A stretch of DNA of 64,000 bases, from NCBI RefSeq assembly GCF_002083135.2, contig NZ_NBTM02000001.1, positions 1,364,001 to 1,428,000 on the forward strand. The letters are read 5' to 3'. The DNA comes from Aerococcus viridans. GTDB taxonomy: Bacteria; Bacillota; Bacilli; Lactobacillales; Aerococcaceae. Under the pieces are notes generated by a model. That model had not been told where the DNA came from and did not search any database. It was given only the letters and a program-made list of their open reading frames with translations. A program made the translations under genes and the position numbers. Below, one piece after another: positions 11,264 through 21,574 of the stretch (position 1 is the stretch's first letter; each line of letters begins with the position of its first letter).

Positions 11264-12811
11264 ATGGAGAAAAAGCTACATATTTTACAAATTGGTAGAG
11301 AGCGTTGGGAATCACGGAATGAAGATGGTTTAATTTGGTATTATATCGATGCTTGTGATGATGTGGATGCGCAACAAGAGAAGCTTTATGCTGTTTTAAA
11401 CGCAAATGAAGATAATGAAGAAGAGGATCACCAGGAAAAATTAGCATCATTTGATACCGTTATAATTTCTGAATTGAGCACAAACTTTGATTTTTCTTAT
11501 CTTCAGCAATATATAGAACCCTACACCATTTTAGTAAATCAGGAACTTTCTGATACTTTCATTGATCATTTCCCTATATTTAAATATTTATTCGTGCATT
11601 ACATTGATATGCAGGATATTACAAGTGTAATTGCTACAGTAAAAAAAGATTTTTTTATCGGACAAAATGGTACGAAATTGCATGTGAAAAATACTGTGGT
11701 AAACCATGTCGATAATTTTAATATTTACTACAATGGTAATAACTATGTTGAAATTAGTGAAATTAATCAAAGTGACTACGTTCAATTGCTTTATTGGAAC
11801 TACAACATAGGATTAGGAAGTGATGCAACTACTGATTTATGGTTAGAGTATGATGCTGATAATCAAATAGATTTGAGATTAGTTTTGCATTTTATTGACT
11901 CAGCAGGCGAAGTAACACGTCGTACTTTTACACAAATAGAAATGGAACATTATATCAATGTGAATGTTGAAAAGTTTACCTATTTAGCAGTATCTATTGA
12001 GGTAAAAGGACAAGGTATTGTTAAAGTTGGTCCGCTTCATTATCGGAAATCTCGCGAACAATATGGTGAAATGTTGTTAGGTGGGCAAGTTGGTCGGGAT
12101 AGCCAGCGAAAAGAATTCTTTTATTACTTTAATCCAGGAGACCTACAACCGCCATTAAATGTTTATTTCTCTGGCTATCGAACTGCGGAAGGTTTTGAAG
12201 GCTATTGGATGATGAAGAATTTAGGTAAACCATTCCTATTAATTAGTGACCCACGTTTGGAAGGTGGGCGTTTCTATATAGGTTCAGTAGAATATGAGCA
12301 AAAAATTGAGAATGTCATTCAAACTTATTTAGATTTGTTATCATTCTCTACTAAACAATTGGTTGTTTCTGGTTTATCAATGGGTACTTACGGTGCTATT
12401 TATTATGGCGCTAGATTAGAAGCTCGTGCAATCGTAGTGGGTAAGCCATTAATTAATTTAGGTGATATTGCAAGAAACGTACCTTTACACCGACCAGAAG
12501 CCTTTGAAACTTCATTAGATTTGGTCAATGAATTTATTGACCAAGGGGAAGATCGTTACGAAAAGTTAAACAATAAAATTGTACCATATTTAGAAAAAGC
12601 GAAATTTCCAGAAGATAGCACCATTGCCATAGCTTATATGATGCAGGATGATTACGACAGCCAGGCATATTTTGATTTATTAAACTATCTCAGCGAAAAA
12701 GACATCAACATTATTAGTAAAGGATTAGTAGGTCGACATAATGACAATAGTCCTGGTATCAACCAATGGTTTTTCGCACAATTGAAAAGGTTAAATACAA
12801 GTATTGGATAA
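11264..12811 (+). CDS. asp2: Accessory Sec system protein Asp2 (carbohydrate O-acetyltransferase-like)
   Basis: Product of 515 residues. The C-terminal half is an alpha/beta-hydrolase-like domain with a nucleophile elbow GLSMG (Ser372) and a C-terminal His492 in GRHNDNSPG. Asp462 in MQDDYD is a plausible acid residue. In characterised Asp2 this domain acetylates GlcNAc on the adhesin, and Asp2 is also needed for export. The N-terminal half is specific to Asp2 proteins. No gap separates it from asp1. The serine and histidine are read from the sequence; the acid residue is inference. Confidence 0.88.
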   Translation: MEKKLHILQIGRERWESRNEDGLIWYYIDACDDVDAQQEKLYAVLNANEDNEEEDHQEKLASFDTVIISELSTNFDFSYLQQYIEPYTILVNQELSDTFIDHFPIFKYLFVHYIDMQDITSVIATVKKDFFIGQNGTKLHVKNTVVNHVDNFNIYYNGNNYVEISEINQSDYVQLLYWNYNIGLGSDATTDLWLEYDADNQIDLRLVLHFIDSAGEVTRRTFTQIEMEHYINVNVEKFTYLAVSIEVKGQGIVKVGPLHYRKSREQYGEMLLGGQVGRDSQRKEFFYYFNPGDLQPPLNVYFSGYRTAEGFEGYWMMKNLGKPFLLISDPRLEGGRFYIGSVEYEQKIENVIQTYLDLLSFSTKQLVVSGLSMGTYGAIYYGARLEARAIVVGKPLINLGDIARNVPLHRPEAFETSLDLVNEFIDQGEDRYEKLNNKIVPYLEKAKFPEDSTIAIAYMMQDDYDSQAYFDLLNYLSEKDINIISKGLVGRHNDNSPGINQWFFAQLKRLNTSIG

Positions 12812-12825
12812 ATGGGAGGTGAATT

Positions 12826-13701
12826 ATGTCTAACTGGAAACCAATCAATATTATTAAGTGGGGACAATTAAGACAAGAAGATTTTTTATATGGTAGCCAA
12901 ATTCGCTATAGCACCGACTCAGAATTACTGTATTGGGAAAATACTTTAATGCCTTCTGGAAAGGTTATTCACGAATGGTCCTCACGGGTTCATTATCAAG
13001 AAACACGCGAACCAATTCAATTACCGACTTTGGTACCAGGTAATCACTATGCTTTACAAGCTGTAGTTTCAAATAATGTTGAAGGAAAGTTAAAGATCAA
13101 GATAGCATTTTATAACTATCATCATAATCTAATTCAAGAAATATTTTTTGATTTGAATCAAATTGAATTTTCTATACCATCTCAATGTTTATTTTATAAG
13201 GTTACGCTCATTAATGCTGGACTGGATAATTTTATATTTAGAGAATTAGTTCTTTATGAAGAAGATAAGAAAATTCAGACGCTAGTCAATGCAAAGTTAT
13301 GGCGAAATACCCTTCAACATATTGATTTAAATAAAGATGTTTTAAATATACAGATAACTGGTAGAGAGCCTGTTACAGGCAGAGTGATAACTGAGATTGA
13401 AGATAGTAGATTTTCGGACCAAGCTATTTCTCTATTAACAACCGCTATTAAGTATCGTGAAACATGTATTACAAAAGAAATCAAAGAGATTGTGAAAGAA
13501 TTTCCATCATTGGAACTAGTAAATTTATTATTCGTTGAAAAGAAAAATATAAATATCTGGCAAATTGTGAAGGATTTAAAAGAAGAAGGAATAACACCAA
13601 ACCTATATTCTCTAACAAATGGACAAGCAGATAGAGATGATTTGATGTTACCTCTCTATAAACGTACTTATATGCCTTTGGATATAGGTAAAGGTTGTTA
13701 G
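12826..13701 (+). CDS. asp3: Accessory Sec system protein Asp3
   Basis: Product of 291 residues with GGGAGGTG before the ATG, 14 bases after asp2. The N-terminal ~150 residues match the beta-sandwich Asp3 family (for example YWENTLMPSGKVIHEWSSR and LVPGNHYALQAVV). Asp3 bridges Asp1 and Asp2 and contacts the serine-rich substrate. The C-terminal ~100 residues (from about 190) form an extension with helices, which some Asp3 proteins carry. Identification rests on position between asp2 and secA2 plus the N-terminal motifs. Confidence 0.8.
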   Translation: MSNWKPINIIKWGQLRQEDFLYGSQIRYSTDSELLYWENTLMPSGKVIHEWSSRVHYQETREPIQLPTLVPGNHYALQAVVSNNVEGKLKIKIAFYNYHHNLIQEIFFDLNQIEFSIPSQCLFYKVTLINAGLDNFIFRELVLYEEDKKIQTLVNAKLWRNTLQHIDLNKDVLNIQITGREPVTGRVITEIEDSRFSDQAISLLTTAIKYRETCITKEIKEIVKEFPSLELVNLLFVEKKNINIWQIVKDLKEEGITPNLYSLTNGQADRDDLMLPLYKRTYMPLDIGKGC

Positions 13702-13730
13702 GATAAAACAGTGTGAAGGTAGGTGAAAAA

Positions 13731-16085
13731 ATGCGATTAAATCAACCCGTTCATAGGAAGTATGTCGCTATTTTAAAGCAAATTAATCACTTGGCTAAAG
13801 AGATGGCAGACTTAAGTGATGGTGAATTACAAGCTAAGACAGCACAATTTAAAGAGCGACTAGTGGCAGGAGAAAGCTTAGATGATTTATTGCCTGAAGC
13901 TTTTGCAGTTGTACGAGAAGCTGATAAGAGAGTTTTAGGTTACTATCCCTATGATGTACAGGTACTCGGTGGAATCGTTCTCCATAAAGGAGAAATCGCC
14001 GAAATGAAAACAGGAGAAGGGAAAACCTTAACAGCAACTCTTCCCTTGTATCTAAATGCTTTAAATGGTGCTGGAGCTATGATTGTGACGACGAATGATT
14101 ACTTGAGTAAACGTGATTATGAAGAAATGAGTCCTGTTTTTCAATGGTTAGGTTTATCTGTTTCAAATGCTATAGAAGATTCTGGTAAAGACAATAAATT
14201 GACCGCCTTAGAAAAAAAGGCGATTTATGATGCAGATATTATTTATACGACGCATGCGGGCTATGGGTTTGATTATTTATTTGAAAACTTGGCAGCTAGT
14301 AAAGATGACCAATATCTAAGAAATATAGATTATGTCATTATAGATGAGATAGATGAAGTGTTATTGGATGGCGCGCAAACACCTCTAGTTATTTCAGGAA
14401 TGCCACGTGTGCAATCAAATTTATATGTTATCACCGACCAGTTTATTCGGACATTAGATGAATATATTGACTATCAATTTGATGAAGATAGGGACAATGT
14501 TTGGCTAACTAAAAAAGGCATAATAGCTTGTGAAAGATATTTTAAAATAGATAATTTATTTGACCCCAAAAATATAGAGCTAAACCGTCATGTATTCTTA
14601 GCCTTAAGAGCTAATTTTTTATATGAAAAAAATCGTAACTATATTGTTTCTAAAGGGGAAGTAAAGTTATTAAATGATCAAACCGGACGTATAATGGAAG
14701 GTACAAAATTACAGTCTGGGTACCACCAAGCGCTTGAAGCTAAAGAAGAGGTTGAATTAACAGCTAACCAACGAGCTATGGCTTCTATTACTTATCAAAA
14801 TCTATTTAAAAGATTTCCAAAAATTGCTGGAATGAGTGGTACTGCAAAAGTTGCGGAAGCAGAATTTCAAGAAACCTATGGGTTAAATGTGACCGTTGTG
14901 CCAACTAATAAACCGGTAGCAAGAATTGATGAACCTGATCAATTCTTTATGACTTTGGAAGAAAAGGTAACTGCTGTAATCGATTTAGTAAATAGTGTTC
15001 ATGCTACTGGCCAGCCAATTCTATTAGCTACAGGTTCAGTTGGTATGTCTAAACTGTATTCAGATATTTTATTAAGTATTGGCATTCCACATAATGTATT
15101 AAATGCTTATAACTTACCCAAGGAAGCAATGATTATCAAGGAAGCTGGACAGCTGGGTGCAGTGACTATCGGGACTTCAATCGCCGGTAGAGGAACTGAT
15201 ATTAAGTTAGGAAATAAAGTTGCCGAAATTGGCGGCTTATATGTTATTGGGACAGAACGGATGGAAAGTAAAAGAATAGATTTACAACTGAGAGGACGTT
15301 CTGGGAGACAGGGGGATCCAGGAAAAAGTAAATTTTTTGGCTCATTAGAAGACCAATTAATTACTAAATGGAGTGATCAACAGTTAAATATTGATAGGTA
15401 TAACCAAGGTAATCGCCCTTTGAGTCAAAAGAAAATGATAAGAATTTTTGATTTAGCCCAGGATGCAAGTGACTCAGCCGGAAGATCTAACAGACATATG
15501 TCTATGGAATTTGATGAGAGTTTACGTATACAAAGAGAAATTATTTATCAGGACCGAAGCCAAATTATCAACGGAGATAAGAAATTATCCTTTGAAATGA
15601 TCCGGACTAAAGTTGATGAAGCTTTTGATATTTTTCTGAGAAATAACCATCCTTTAACAAAAAAAAGATTAAAACGGTATATATTTGACCATCTATCCTA
15701 TCAACTACCACAGGAAATTAACCAAATAGATTTGATGAATTTAGATGAAGTGAAACAACTGTTGCATCAAATTTTCGCAGATCAATTACATACTAAGCAG
15801 TTGGAAATTACGGATCCAGATTTACTAGCGGTCTTTTTACAGAAAGCGGTCTTAAAATCAATAGATGAAGGTTGGATAGAGCAAGTGGATTACATGGAAC
15901 AATATAAGAAGATTGTAACCAGTCGCCAAGTAGCCCAAAGAAATGTTATGACAGAATATGAAAAAGAAGCAACTTGTGCTTTTAAAAAAATGAAAGAGAA
16001 TATATATACTAACATGGTAAAATATTTAGCCTTATCTTATTTTGAAAGAAATCAGAAAGGTGAATGGATAATACAATTCTCATAG
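13731..16085 (+). CDS. secA2: Accessory Sec translocase ATPase SecA2
   Basis: Product of 784 residues when started at ATG 13731, which has AAGGTAGGTG just upstream; an in-frame GTG at 13713 is possible but has no better site. SecA features in order: Walker A MKTGEGKT (residues 92-99), Walker B DEID (205-208) in place of DEAD, MSGTAK, GTSIAGRGTDIKLG and GRSGRQGDPG in the second motor domain. The C-terminal zinc/SecB-binding tail of housekeeping SecA is absent, as expected for SecA2. It powers export of the adhesin with SecY2 and the Asp complex. Eleven bases of standard start-site spacing follow before gtfA. Confidence 0.92.
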   Translation: MRLNQPVHRKYVAILKQINHLAKEMADLSDGELQAKTAQFKERLVAGESLDDLLPEAFAVVREADKRVLGYYPYDVQVLGGIVLHKGEIAEMKTGEGKTLTATLPLYLNALNGAGAMIVTTNDYLSKRDYEEMSPVFQWLGLSVSNAIEDSGKDNKLTALEKKAIYDADIIYTTHAGYGFDYLFENLAASKDDQYLRNIDYVIIDEIDEVLLDGAQTPLVISGMPRVQSNLYVITDQFIRTLDEYIDYQFDEDRDNVWLTKKGIIACERYFKIDNLFDPKNIELNRHVFLALRANFLYEKNRNYIVSKGEVKLLNDQTGRIMEGTKLQSGYHQALEAKEEVELTANQRAMASITYQNLFKRFPKIAGMSGTAKVAEAEFQETYGLNVTVVPTNKPVARIDEPDQFFMTLEEKVTAVIDLVNSVHATGQPILLATGSVGMSKLYSDILLSIGIPHNVLNAYNLPKEAMIIKEAGQLGAVTIGTSIAGRGTDIKLGNKVAEIGGLYVIGTERMESKRIDLQLRGRSGRQGDPGKSKFFGSLEDQLITKWSDQQLNIDRYNQGNRPLSQKKMIRIFDLAQDASDSAGRSNRHMSMEFDESLRIQREIIYQDRSQIINGDKKLSFEMIRTKVDEAFDIFLRNNHPLTKKRLKRYIFDHLSYQLPQEINQIDLMNLDEVKQLLHQIFADQLHTKQLEITDPDLLAVFLQKAVLKSIDEGWIEQVDYMEQYKKIVTSRQVAQRNVMTEYEKEATCAFKKMKENIYTNMVKYLALSYFERNQKGEWIIQFS

Positions 16086-16095
16086 GAGAGATTAG

Positions 16096-17601
16096 ATGAC
16101 AATTTATAACATTAACAAAGGTTTAGGTTGGGCAAGTAGTGGTGTTGAATATGCACAAGCTTACCGTGCAAAATTACTAAATCGTGCTAAAATACCTGCA
16201 AAATTTATTTTTACGGATATGTTTACCGGAGAGAACATCCAACATCTATCTGAGAATATCGGCTTTCAAGATGATGAAGTTATTTGGCTTTATCAATATT
16301 TTTCAGATATCCCGATTGCAGCCACAACCTATACAATTAATGATTTCAAACAAACTATACGTCAACCTATTATTAATGAAGAACGTAATGGAAAAATATA
16401 TCGGTGGTATTTTTCTGGGGAACAAAATTATTGTACAGGTTATCTCTCTAATGAAGAAGACGACTTTCTACAAAGGGTAGAATTTGTTCAAAATGGTATT
16501 TTAACAAGAAAAGACTATTATTCATTTACAAGAGTATTTTCTGAGTATTACCTACCACATGAGAAAAAAGCAACTGTATATCAACGCAGATTTTTTAACC
16601 AAGATGGTACGACGGCGTTAGAAGAAATTATTGATGAATCAGGGTCGATTTTCTTAACCCACAATCAAATTTTTGATAGTAAAGAAAAATTCATCGGCTA
16701 TTTTATTCGTCAACTAAATCTTACTGCCAATGATATTATCATCATAGACCGGGCAACGAATATTGCACAAGCGATTCTTGAAAATAAAGGCACTGCAAAG
16801 GTTGGGACAGTTGTGCATGCAGAGCATTTTAGTGAATCAAGCTCCACGGATAAACACTTATTGTGGAATAACTATTATGAGTATCAATTCACTAATCGTC
16901 AAGCTATGGACTTTTTCATTACAGCAACCGAAACACAAAAAAATCTCTTAAACACACATTTTGCACGAGACAACAAGCCGATGTCTAAGATCTTTACTAT
17001 TCCAGTAGGTGCTTTAGGAGAATTAGTGAAGCCGACTGATCATCGTAGCCCATACGCAATCTTAACGGCCTCTAGATTAGCTGAAGAAAAACATATTGAT
17101 TGGTTAATTAAAGCAGTTGCAAAAGCAAAAGAAACACTACCACAATTAACATTTGATATTTATGGTGAAGGGGGTAGCAAGCAAAAACTGCTAAAATTAA
17201 TTGAAGAATTAGATGCTTCAGATTACATTCAATTGAAAGGACATGCTGACTTAAAATATATATATAAGCAGTATGAATTGTATTTGAGTGCTTCAACAAG
17301 TGAAGGCTTTGGGCTCACCCTTATGGAGGCTGTGGGTTCTGGATTACCAATAATAGGTTTCGATGTTCGCTATGGGAATATTACTTTCATCAACGATGGA
17401 GAAAATGGCTATCTTTTACCATTTGATGATATTTTTAATAATGAAAAACACATTCAACATTTATCAGATGCATTGGTGCGGTTTTACCAAAAGGATATTC
17501 AACAAATGCAACAAGTATCTTATGCTTTAGCAGAAAAATTTTTAGAAGATCAAGTACAAGAAAAGTGGGAAAACCTAGTAAAGGAGCTTTTAGATGATTA
17601 A
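16096..17601 (+). CDS. gtfA: Adhesin O-GlcNAc transferase catalytic subunit GtfA
   Basis: Product of 501 residues that begins MTIYNINKGLGWASSGVEYAQAYRA, the conserved N-terminus of GtfA (family GT4). The C-terminal GT-B domain contains LTASRLAEEKHIDWLIKA and the EX7E-type stretch SEGFGLTLMEAVGSGLPI that binds the nucleotide sugar. With GtfB it adds the first GlcNAc to Ser/Thr of the serine-rich repeats in the cytoplasm, before export. GAGAG precedes the ATG. Its 3' end overlaps gtfB by 8 bases, which fits the obligate GtfA-GtfB complex. Confidence 0.9.
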   Translation: MTIYNINKGLGWASSGVEYAQAYRAKLLNRAKIPAKFIFTDMFTGENIQHLSENIGFQDDEVIWLYQYFSDIPIAATTYTINDFKQTIRQPIINEERNGKIYRWYFSGEQNYCTGYLSNEEDDFLQRVEFVQNGILTRKDYYSFTRVFSEYYLPHEKKATVYQRRFFNQDGTTALEEIIDESGSIFLTHNQIFDSKEKFIGYFIRQLNLTANDIIIIDRATNIAQAILENKGTAKVGTVVHAEHFSESSSTDKHLLWNNYYEYQFTNRQAMDFFITATETQKNLLNTHFARDNKPMSKIFTIPVGALGELVKPTDHRSPYAILTASRLAEEKHIDWLIKAVAKAKETLPQLTFDIYGEGGSKQKLLKLIEELDASDYIQLKGHADLKYIYKQYELYLSASTSEGFGLTLMEAVGSGLPIIGFDVRYGNITFINDGENGYLLPFDDIFNNEKHIQHLSDALVRFYQKDIQQMQQVSYALAEKFLEDQVQEKWENLVKELLDD

Positions 17602-18934
17602 TTTATTAAATGATTATAGTTCACAAAGTAAAGATTTTCACCAATCATTAATAAAAGCAGGCTTTTCCTATCCTACCTTTGTTTGCCAAGATGATGGTTT
17701 TTTGCCTGATGATGTACAAAGTATTTATCAACTCTGGCTAGATAATCCGTTAGATGGTGAACCACTTTATTTTAATGAACTTGCAGTACCAGAGTTTTGG
17801 GAAATATCAGCGACAAATCAGTTAGGTGAAATTGTAGACTATCATAAAAAAAGAGGACAGATTCATTTTGCAAAAATAAGTGAAGATAGGGTTATAGGAC
17901 GTGTAGAATGGCTTGATGAGCAAGGAAATATACGGTGGATAGATGGTTATAATAAACAAGGCATACGTTATAAACAGACAGTTTTAACAAGGGATCAACG
18001 TATGGTGACGACTACTTATTTCGATAATAAAGGTCGTGAAAAAATTATTTATAACCATCACACCAAGACCTATATCTTAATGGAGGAATATGGACTACAA
18101 TTATTCCAAACAGAAATAGATTTTATCATTTATACGCTACAATCGCACAACGTAGACCTTTCAAATATCATCTATAATACATTAGCATTGCCTTTCTTAG
18201 TTGTGTTACATAGTAAGGAAACTAAAGAAAGTACCCTAATTTGGCAAGAAGATACGAGAGATGAAATACCTGGTAATATGCAGCTTATTTTAAATGGTTC
18301 TACGAGTACCAAACAGATTGTTGTGACAGATAAATTATACGCTGATCATCTTAAGGCACTTGTTTCAAGTGACAGTGATATTCCTATCTATGATTTGGGA
18401 TACATTTATACATTTAAAAAGAATGATCACCTGATAAATGAAGCAATCATTGCGACAAATTCGGATCAAATTTTACATTTAGAAGAGATAGTTCAAAGAC
18501 TACCTCAGTTAAAAATCCATGTAGTAGCCCTAACAGAGATGTCCACCAAATTAACCAACTTGAATCGTTATGAAAATGTTCAATTATATCCCAACGCTAG
18601 CATGCAGAAAATCAGAAATTTATATGAAAAAGTAGGTTGGCTCTTAGATTTAAATTATGGTAATGAAATAGTGAATGCAGTTCGATCTGCTTTTGATTAT
18701 CAAATGGTTATAGTGAGTTTTGATGAAACAACGCATAATCAAAAGTTCATGTATCCGAATCTTATATTCCAACGTATGCAACTTGATGAAATGGTTCAAT
18801 TATTAAAAATGAGTATTGAGAATCCTGAGATTCATAGTAAGTTGCTTGTTAGTCAAAAACTAGCAGCGAATTCAGTATCAAAAAGAGATTATGTTAAAAT
18901 ATTTAGAGAGATTGAGGGATATTTTGATGTCTAA
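17594..18934 (+). CDS. gtfB: Adhesin O-GlcNAc transferase accessory subunit GtfB
   Basis: Product of 446 residues, starting within the gtfA stop region with AAGGAG as ribosome site. It has the GtfB layout: an N-terminal substrate-binding beta meander (for example WLDEQGNIRWIDGYNKQGI) and a C-terminal GT-like domain lacking the full catalytic motif. GtfB recognises acceptor serine-rich sequence and stimulates GtfA. It is followed by asp4, whose ATG overlaps this gene's last codons. Confidence 0.85.
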   Translation: MINLLNDYSSQSKDFHQSLIKAGFSYPTFVCQDDGFLPDDVQSIYQLWLDNPLDGEPLYFNELAVPEFWEISATNQLGEIVDYHKKRGQIHFAKISEDRVIGRVEWLDEQGNIRWIDGYNKQGIRYKQTVLTRDQRMVTTTYFDNKGREKIIYNHHTKTYILMEEYGLQLFQTEIDFIIYTLQSHNVDLSNIIYNTLALPFLVVLHSKETKESTLIWQEDTRDEIPGNMQLILNGSTSTKQIVVTDKLYADHLKALVSSDSDIPIYDLGYIYTFKKNDHLINEAIIATNSDQILHLEEIVQRLPQLKIHVVALTEMSTKLTNLNRYENVQLYPNASMQKIRNLYEKVGWLLDLNYGNEIVNAVRSAFDYQMVIVSFDETTHNQKFMYPNLIFQRMQLDEMVQLLKMSIENPEIHSKLLVSQKLAANSVSKRDYVKIFREIEGYFDV

Positions 18935-19109
18935 TAAAAGTAAAGACCTATTTCAAACAAGAATTGGTCAGCAAATGAAAGCTGAACGTGATAGAAATCA
19001 TAAATCAAATAAAAAGAAACCAAAGAATACCATTGGGACATTAATGTCTATCATAATTGGTGGATCGGTGATTTTCGGACTACTTAGAATTCTTGTGATG
19101 TTATTTTAG
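18927..19109 (+). CDS. asp4: Small SecE-like accessory Sec protein Asp4
   Basis: Sixty residues: a charged, Lys/Arg-rich N-terminal half (SNKSKDLFQTRIGQQMKAER) and one C-terminal transmembrane segment (GTLMSIIIGGSVIFGLLRIL). The ATG at 18927 lies inside the end of gtfB, where GAGG precedes it. Size, layout and the KDLF...RM/QMK pattern fit Asp4, a SecE-like partner of SecY2 in streptococcal loci. No Asp5 (SecG-like) gene is seen here. Assignment depends partly on context. Confidence 0.7.
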   Translation: MSNKSKDLFQTRIGQQMKAERDRNHKSNKKKPKNTIGTLMSIIIGGSVIFGLLRILVMLF

Positions 19110-19120
19110 AGGAGGTAGAC

Positions 19121-20125
19121 ATGCGCGCACATATTACAAATTTATACGGCCAATCAAGTGATTCGACTGCAATGATATCGCAAAATATGACGGCTCAAAT
19201 AGCTAGAGAGTTGGGTGTTAATGAGCTAGGCATTTATAACTATCCCATAACTGTGGACAGTCCTAGTGAACTATCAACACGTCTAGATGGCATTATTGCT
19301 TCCGTCTCTGCAGAAGATATTGTTATTCTACAACTGCCCACATGGAACTCGTTAGCATTTGAACAAGCCTTAGTAAATAAATTAAAAAATTATTGGCATA
19401 TAAAAATTGCTATTTATTTGCACGATGTGATTCCTTTACAGTTTAAATCTAATTATTATTTAATGAACGATTATATTGAACTTTTTAATCAAGTTGATTG
19501 TTTGATTGTACCGTCAGAAAATATGAAAAATCGTCTTATTGAAGAAGGATTAACTGTTCAAAATATCATTATTCAACATATGTGGGATCATCCAATAGCA
19601 TATGATTTAGCCAAAACAACTTTTAAACAAGAAATTCATTTTGCTGGAAATGCAGAAAAATTTGATTTTGTAAAAGATTGGTCTGGAGAGACGCCACTTA
19701 AGGTATATTCAAATCCTGTAGAGGAAAACTTGAATGAAAAAGTAACTTATTTAGGATGGTATTCAGATACTAAGTTAGTTCACCATTTGTCTGAAGGAGG
19801 GTTTGGGTTAGTTTGGACAGAAAATCCCGATATTCAGGAATATTTTGCTTTGTGTAACTCATATAAATTGGGTACCTATTTAGCAGCAGGGATTCCTGTT
19901 ATCGTTTCAAGAAATTTATCCAATGCGCAATTAATCAAAGACCATCAATTAGGTTTTATCGTTGATTCACTAGAGGAAGCAGATACAATAGTTGCGAAAA
20001 TTGATAAGGAAGAATATGAAATGATCAAAGAAAATGTAGCAAATTTTGCCTTTTTACTTAGAACAGGACAATTCACAAAGAAACTTTTAACTGATACAAT
20101 CCACCAAATCATTTTAAAAAAATAG
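19121..20125 (+). CDS. gtf3: Adhesin glycan-extending glucosyltransferase, Gtf3/Nss family
   Basis: Product of 334 residues with AGAGGAGG upstream. Begins MRAHITNLYGQSSDSTAM, with HDVIPLQFKSNYYLMNDYIELFNQ and CNSYKLGTYLAAGIPVIV, characteristic of Gtf3 (Nss) enzymes. These are GT-B transferases that add glucose to the GlcNAc laid down by GtfA/GtfB. Last gene of the accessory Sec run; the IS3 element begins about 10 bases after its stop, so any original downstream genes or terminator have been displaced. Confidence 0.82.
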   Translation: MRAHITNLYGQSSDSTAMISQNMTAQIARELGVNELGIYNYPITVDSPSELSTRLDGIIASVSAEDIVILQLPTWNSLAFEQALVNKLKNYWHIKIAIYLHDVIPLQFKSNYYLMNDYIELFNQVDCLIVPSENMKNRLIEEGLTVQNIIIQHMWDHPIAYDLAKTTFKQEIHFAGNAEKFDFVKDWSGETPLKVYSNPVEENLNEKVTYLGWYSDTKLVHHLSEGGFGLVWTENPDIQEYFALCNSYKLGTYLAAGIPVIVSRNLSNAQLIKDHQLGFIVDSLEEADTIVAKIDKEEYEMIKENVANFAFLLRTGQFTKKLLTDTIHQIILKK

Positions 20126-20177
20126 TAAAAGAAGAGGTTGAAACCCTACCGTTAAACTGAACAAATAAAAAAGAGAG

Positions 20178-21467
20178 TTACGCTACCCACAAAAGATGAC
20201 CCCGATAAGCTGTCGGGGTCATCTTTTTTAATTTTTTCTGATAGAGACGATTGTTGTAAAATTCAATATAATCTTCAACTGCATACCAAAGATCTTGTAG
20301 TGTTTCTGTTTTTTCAGATAATACAACGTCCTTCATATGACCAAAGAATGATTCCATAGGTGCATTGTCCCAACAGTTACCGCGCCTCGACATAGACTGA
20401 ATTAGCCCCATATTCTGAACTTTTTCCTGGAAAACAGGGTAGGTATAATGAACCCCTTGATCTGAGTGGATATACCTTTCCATTACTGGCATATCCTTAA
20501 TCACATTATTTAATTTATCTAGCGTTTCATAAACTAAATTCATTTTTAAGCTAGTTGAGAAGTGATGTGCAACAATTTCGCCGGTAGCACCATCCTTAAC
20601 CGCTGAAAGATAGGCCCATTGTCCACTTCCATAAGGAAGATAAGTGATATCTGAGAGAAATACTTTGTACGGGATACCTTGATCAAACTGACGATTGACA
20701 AGGTTTTTCTTGGTAGCATTTTCCTGGGTTGCCTTCATCATTTTACGGTATGGTTTCGCTGATCGTATTGATGATATGATGTTATTCTTGCGCAAAATTC
20801 TTCTGATTTTTTTATGATTCATTACTACATCGTATTCAGTTTCTAACGCCATTTTTATTTCATCAATCCCACACTTCTTCTTATCCAGAAAAATTCTATA
20901 TAACAATTGGAAATCTTCCCAATCATTTCGAACACGCTCAGCACGTTTATCGCTACTATTTAGCCAGTAATAGTAGCCGCTTTTACTTACCCCTGCAAGG
21001 TCGCATAAATGATTCACCATCCCAGCAAGTTGATTCTCACGAATAATTTGGTTAATTAATCTAAAGCGTTCTTGTTTACTTAAGTCGTTTCTTTTGTCGT
21101 TTTTCACGCTCCTCTCGTGCAGTTCTAATTTTTTAACTAGTTCAAGATTCCCCTCTAGATAGGCTATACGGGCATTTGCTTTGTCTAGCGCCTCTTGTAA
21201 CAATACATCTTCTCCGTGATCTTTATATAATCTTTTCCAACGTGATAGCGATTGATCGGATTTTCCTTTTCCGATTAAATGAGAAGGAAGTCCAGCAAGT
21301 TCAAATATCTGAGTGGATTTCATGCCTTGTTTGCTTTGTTTAATGGCCTTTATTTTGCATTCTGATGAATAGGTAATACTTTTCTCTGTCACACTTTTCA
21401 CATTAGGATTGTTTCTTAAAGCTTGAATCTCAGCTTGGCTATATATCTTTTTACTCATCCTGTCCAT
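20178..21467 (-). CDS. IS3-family transposase (single-frame)
   Basis: Product of 429 residues. N-terminal helix-turn-helix region (SSECKIKAIKQSKQGMKSTQIF) with a short coiled coil, then an HTH_21-type segment and the rve integrase core. DDE residues are visible in SDITYLPYG, HSDQGVHYTYP and DNAPMESFFGHMK. Many IS3 elements split this into orfA and orfB joined by a -1 frameshift; here a single frame encodes both. The gene appears intact, so the element may be active. Confidence 0.9.
   Translation of the reverse strand: MDRMSKKIYSQAEIQALRNNPNVKSVTEKSITYSSECKIKAIKQSKQGMKSTQIFELAGLPSHLIGKGKSDQSLSRWKRLYKDHGEDVLLQEALDKANARIAYLEGNLELVKKLELHERSVKNDKRNDLSKQERFRLINQIIRENQLAGMVNHLCDLAGVSKSGYYYWLNSSDKRAERVRNDWEDFQLLYRIFLDKKKCGIDEIKMALETEYDVVMNHKKIRRILRKNNIISSIRSAKPYRKMMKATQENATKKNLVNRQFDQGIPYKVFLSDITYLPYGSGQWAYLSAVKDGATGEIVAHHFSTSLKMNLVYETLDKLNNVIKDMPVMERYIHSDQGVHYTYPVFQEKVQNMGLIQSMSRRGNCWDNAPMESFFGHMKDVVLSEKTETLQDLWYAVEDYIEFYNNRLYQKKLKKMTPTAYRGHLLWVA
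20191..20230. terminator. Bidirectional hairpin at the end of the IS3 transposase
   Basis: AAAAGATGACCCCGA pairs with TCGGGGTCATCTTTT around TAAGCTG, with T runs on both sides. The hairpin overlaps the last codons of the transposase. On the plus strand it could also stop readthrough from gtf3 into the element. Confidence 0.75.
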
Positions 21468-21574
21468 TCCCTTCTGTATAACTCAAATAGAGTATACCGA
21501 AAATTTTGCATAAAAATAACCCGAAAACTTACAACACTCTTTTTTGAGTGTTCAGTTTTCGGGTTGAGATTCAA

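Noticed and set aside
18891-18926. Longer start for the Asp4-like protein
   Set aside because: The upstream ATG lies deep within gtfB without ribosome site; the ATG at 18927 has GAGG and matches the family length.
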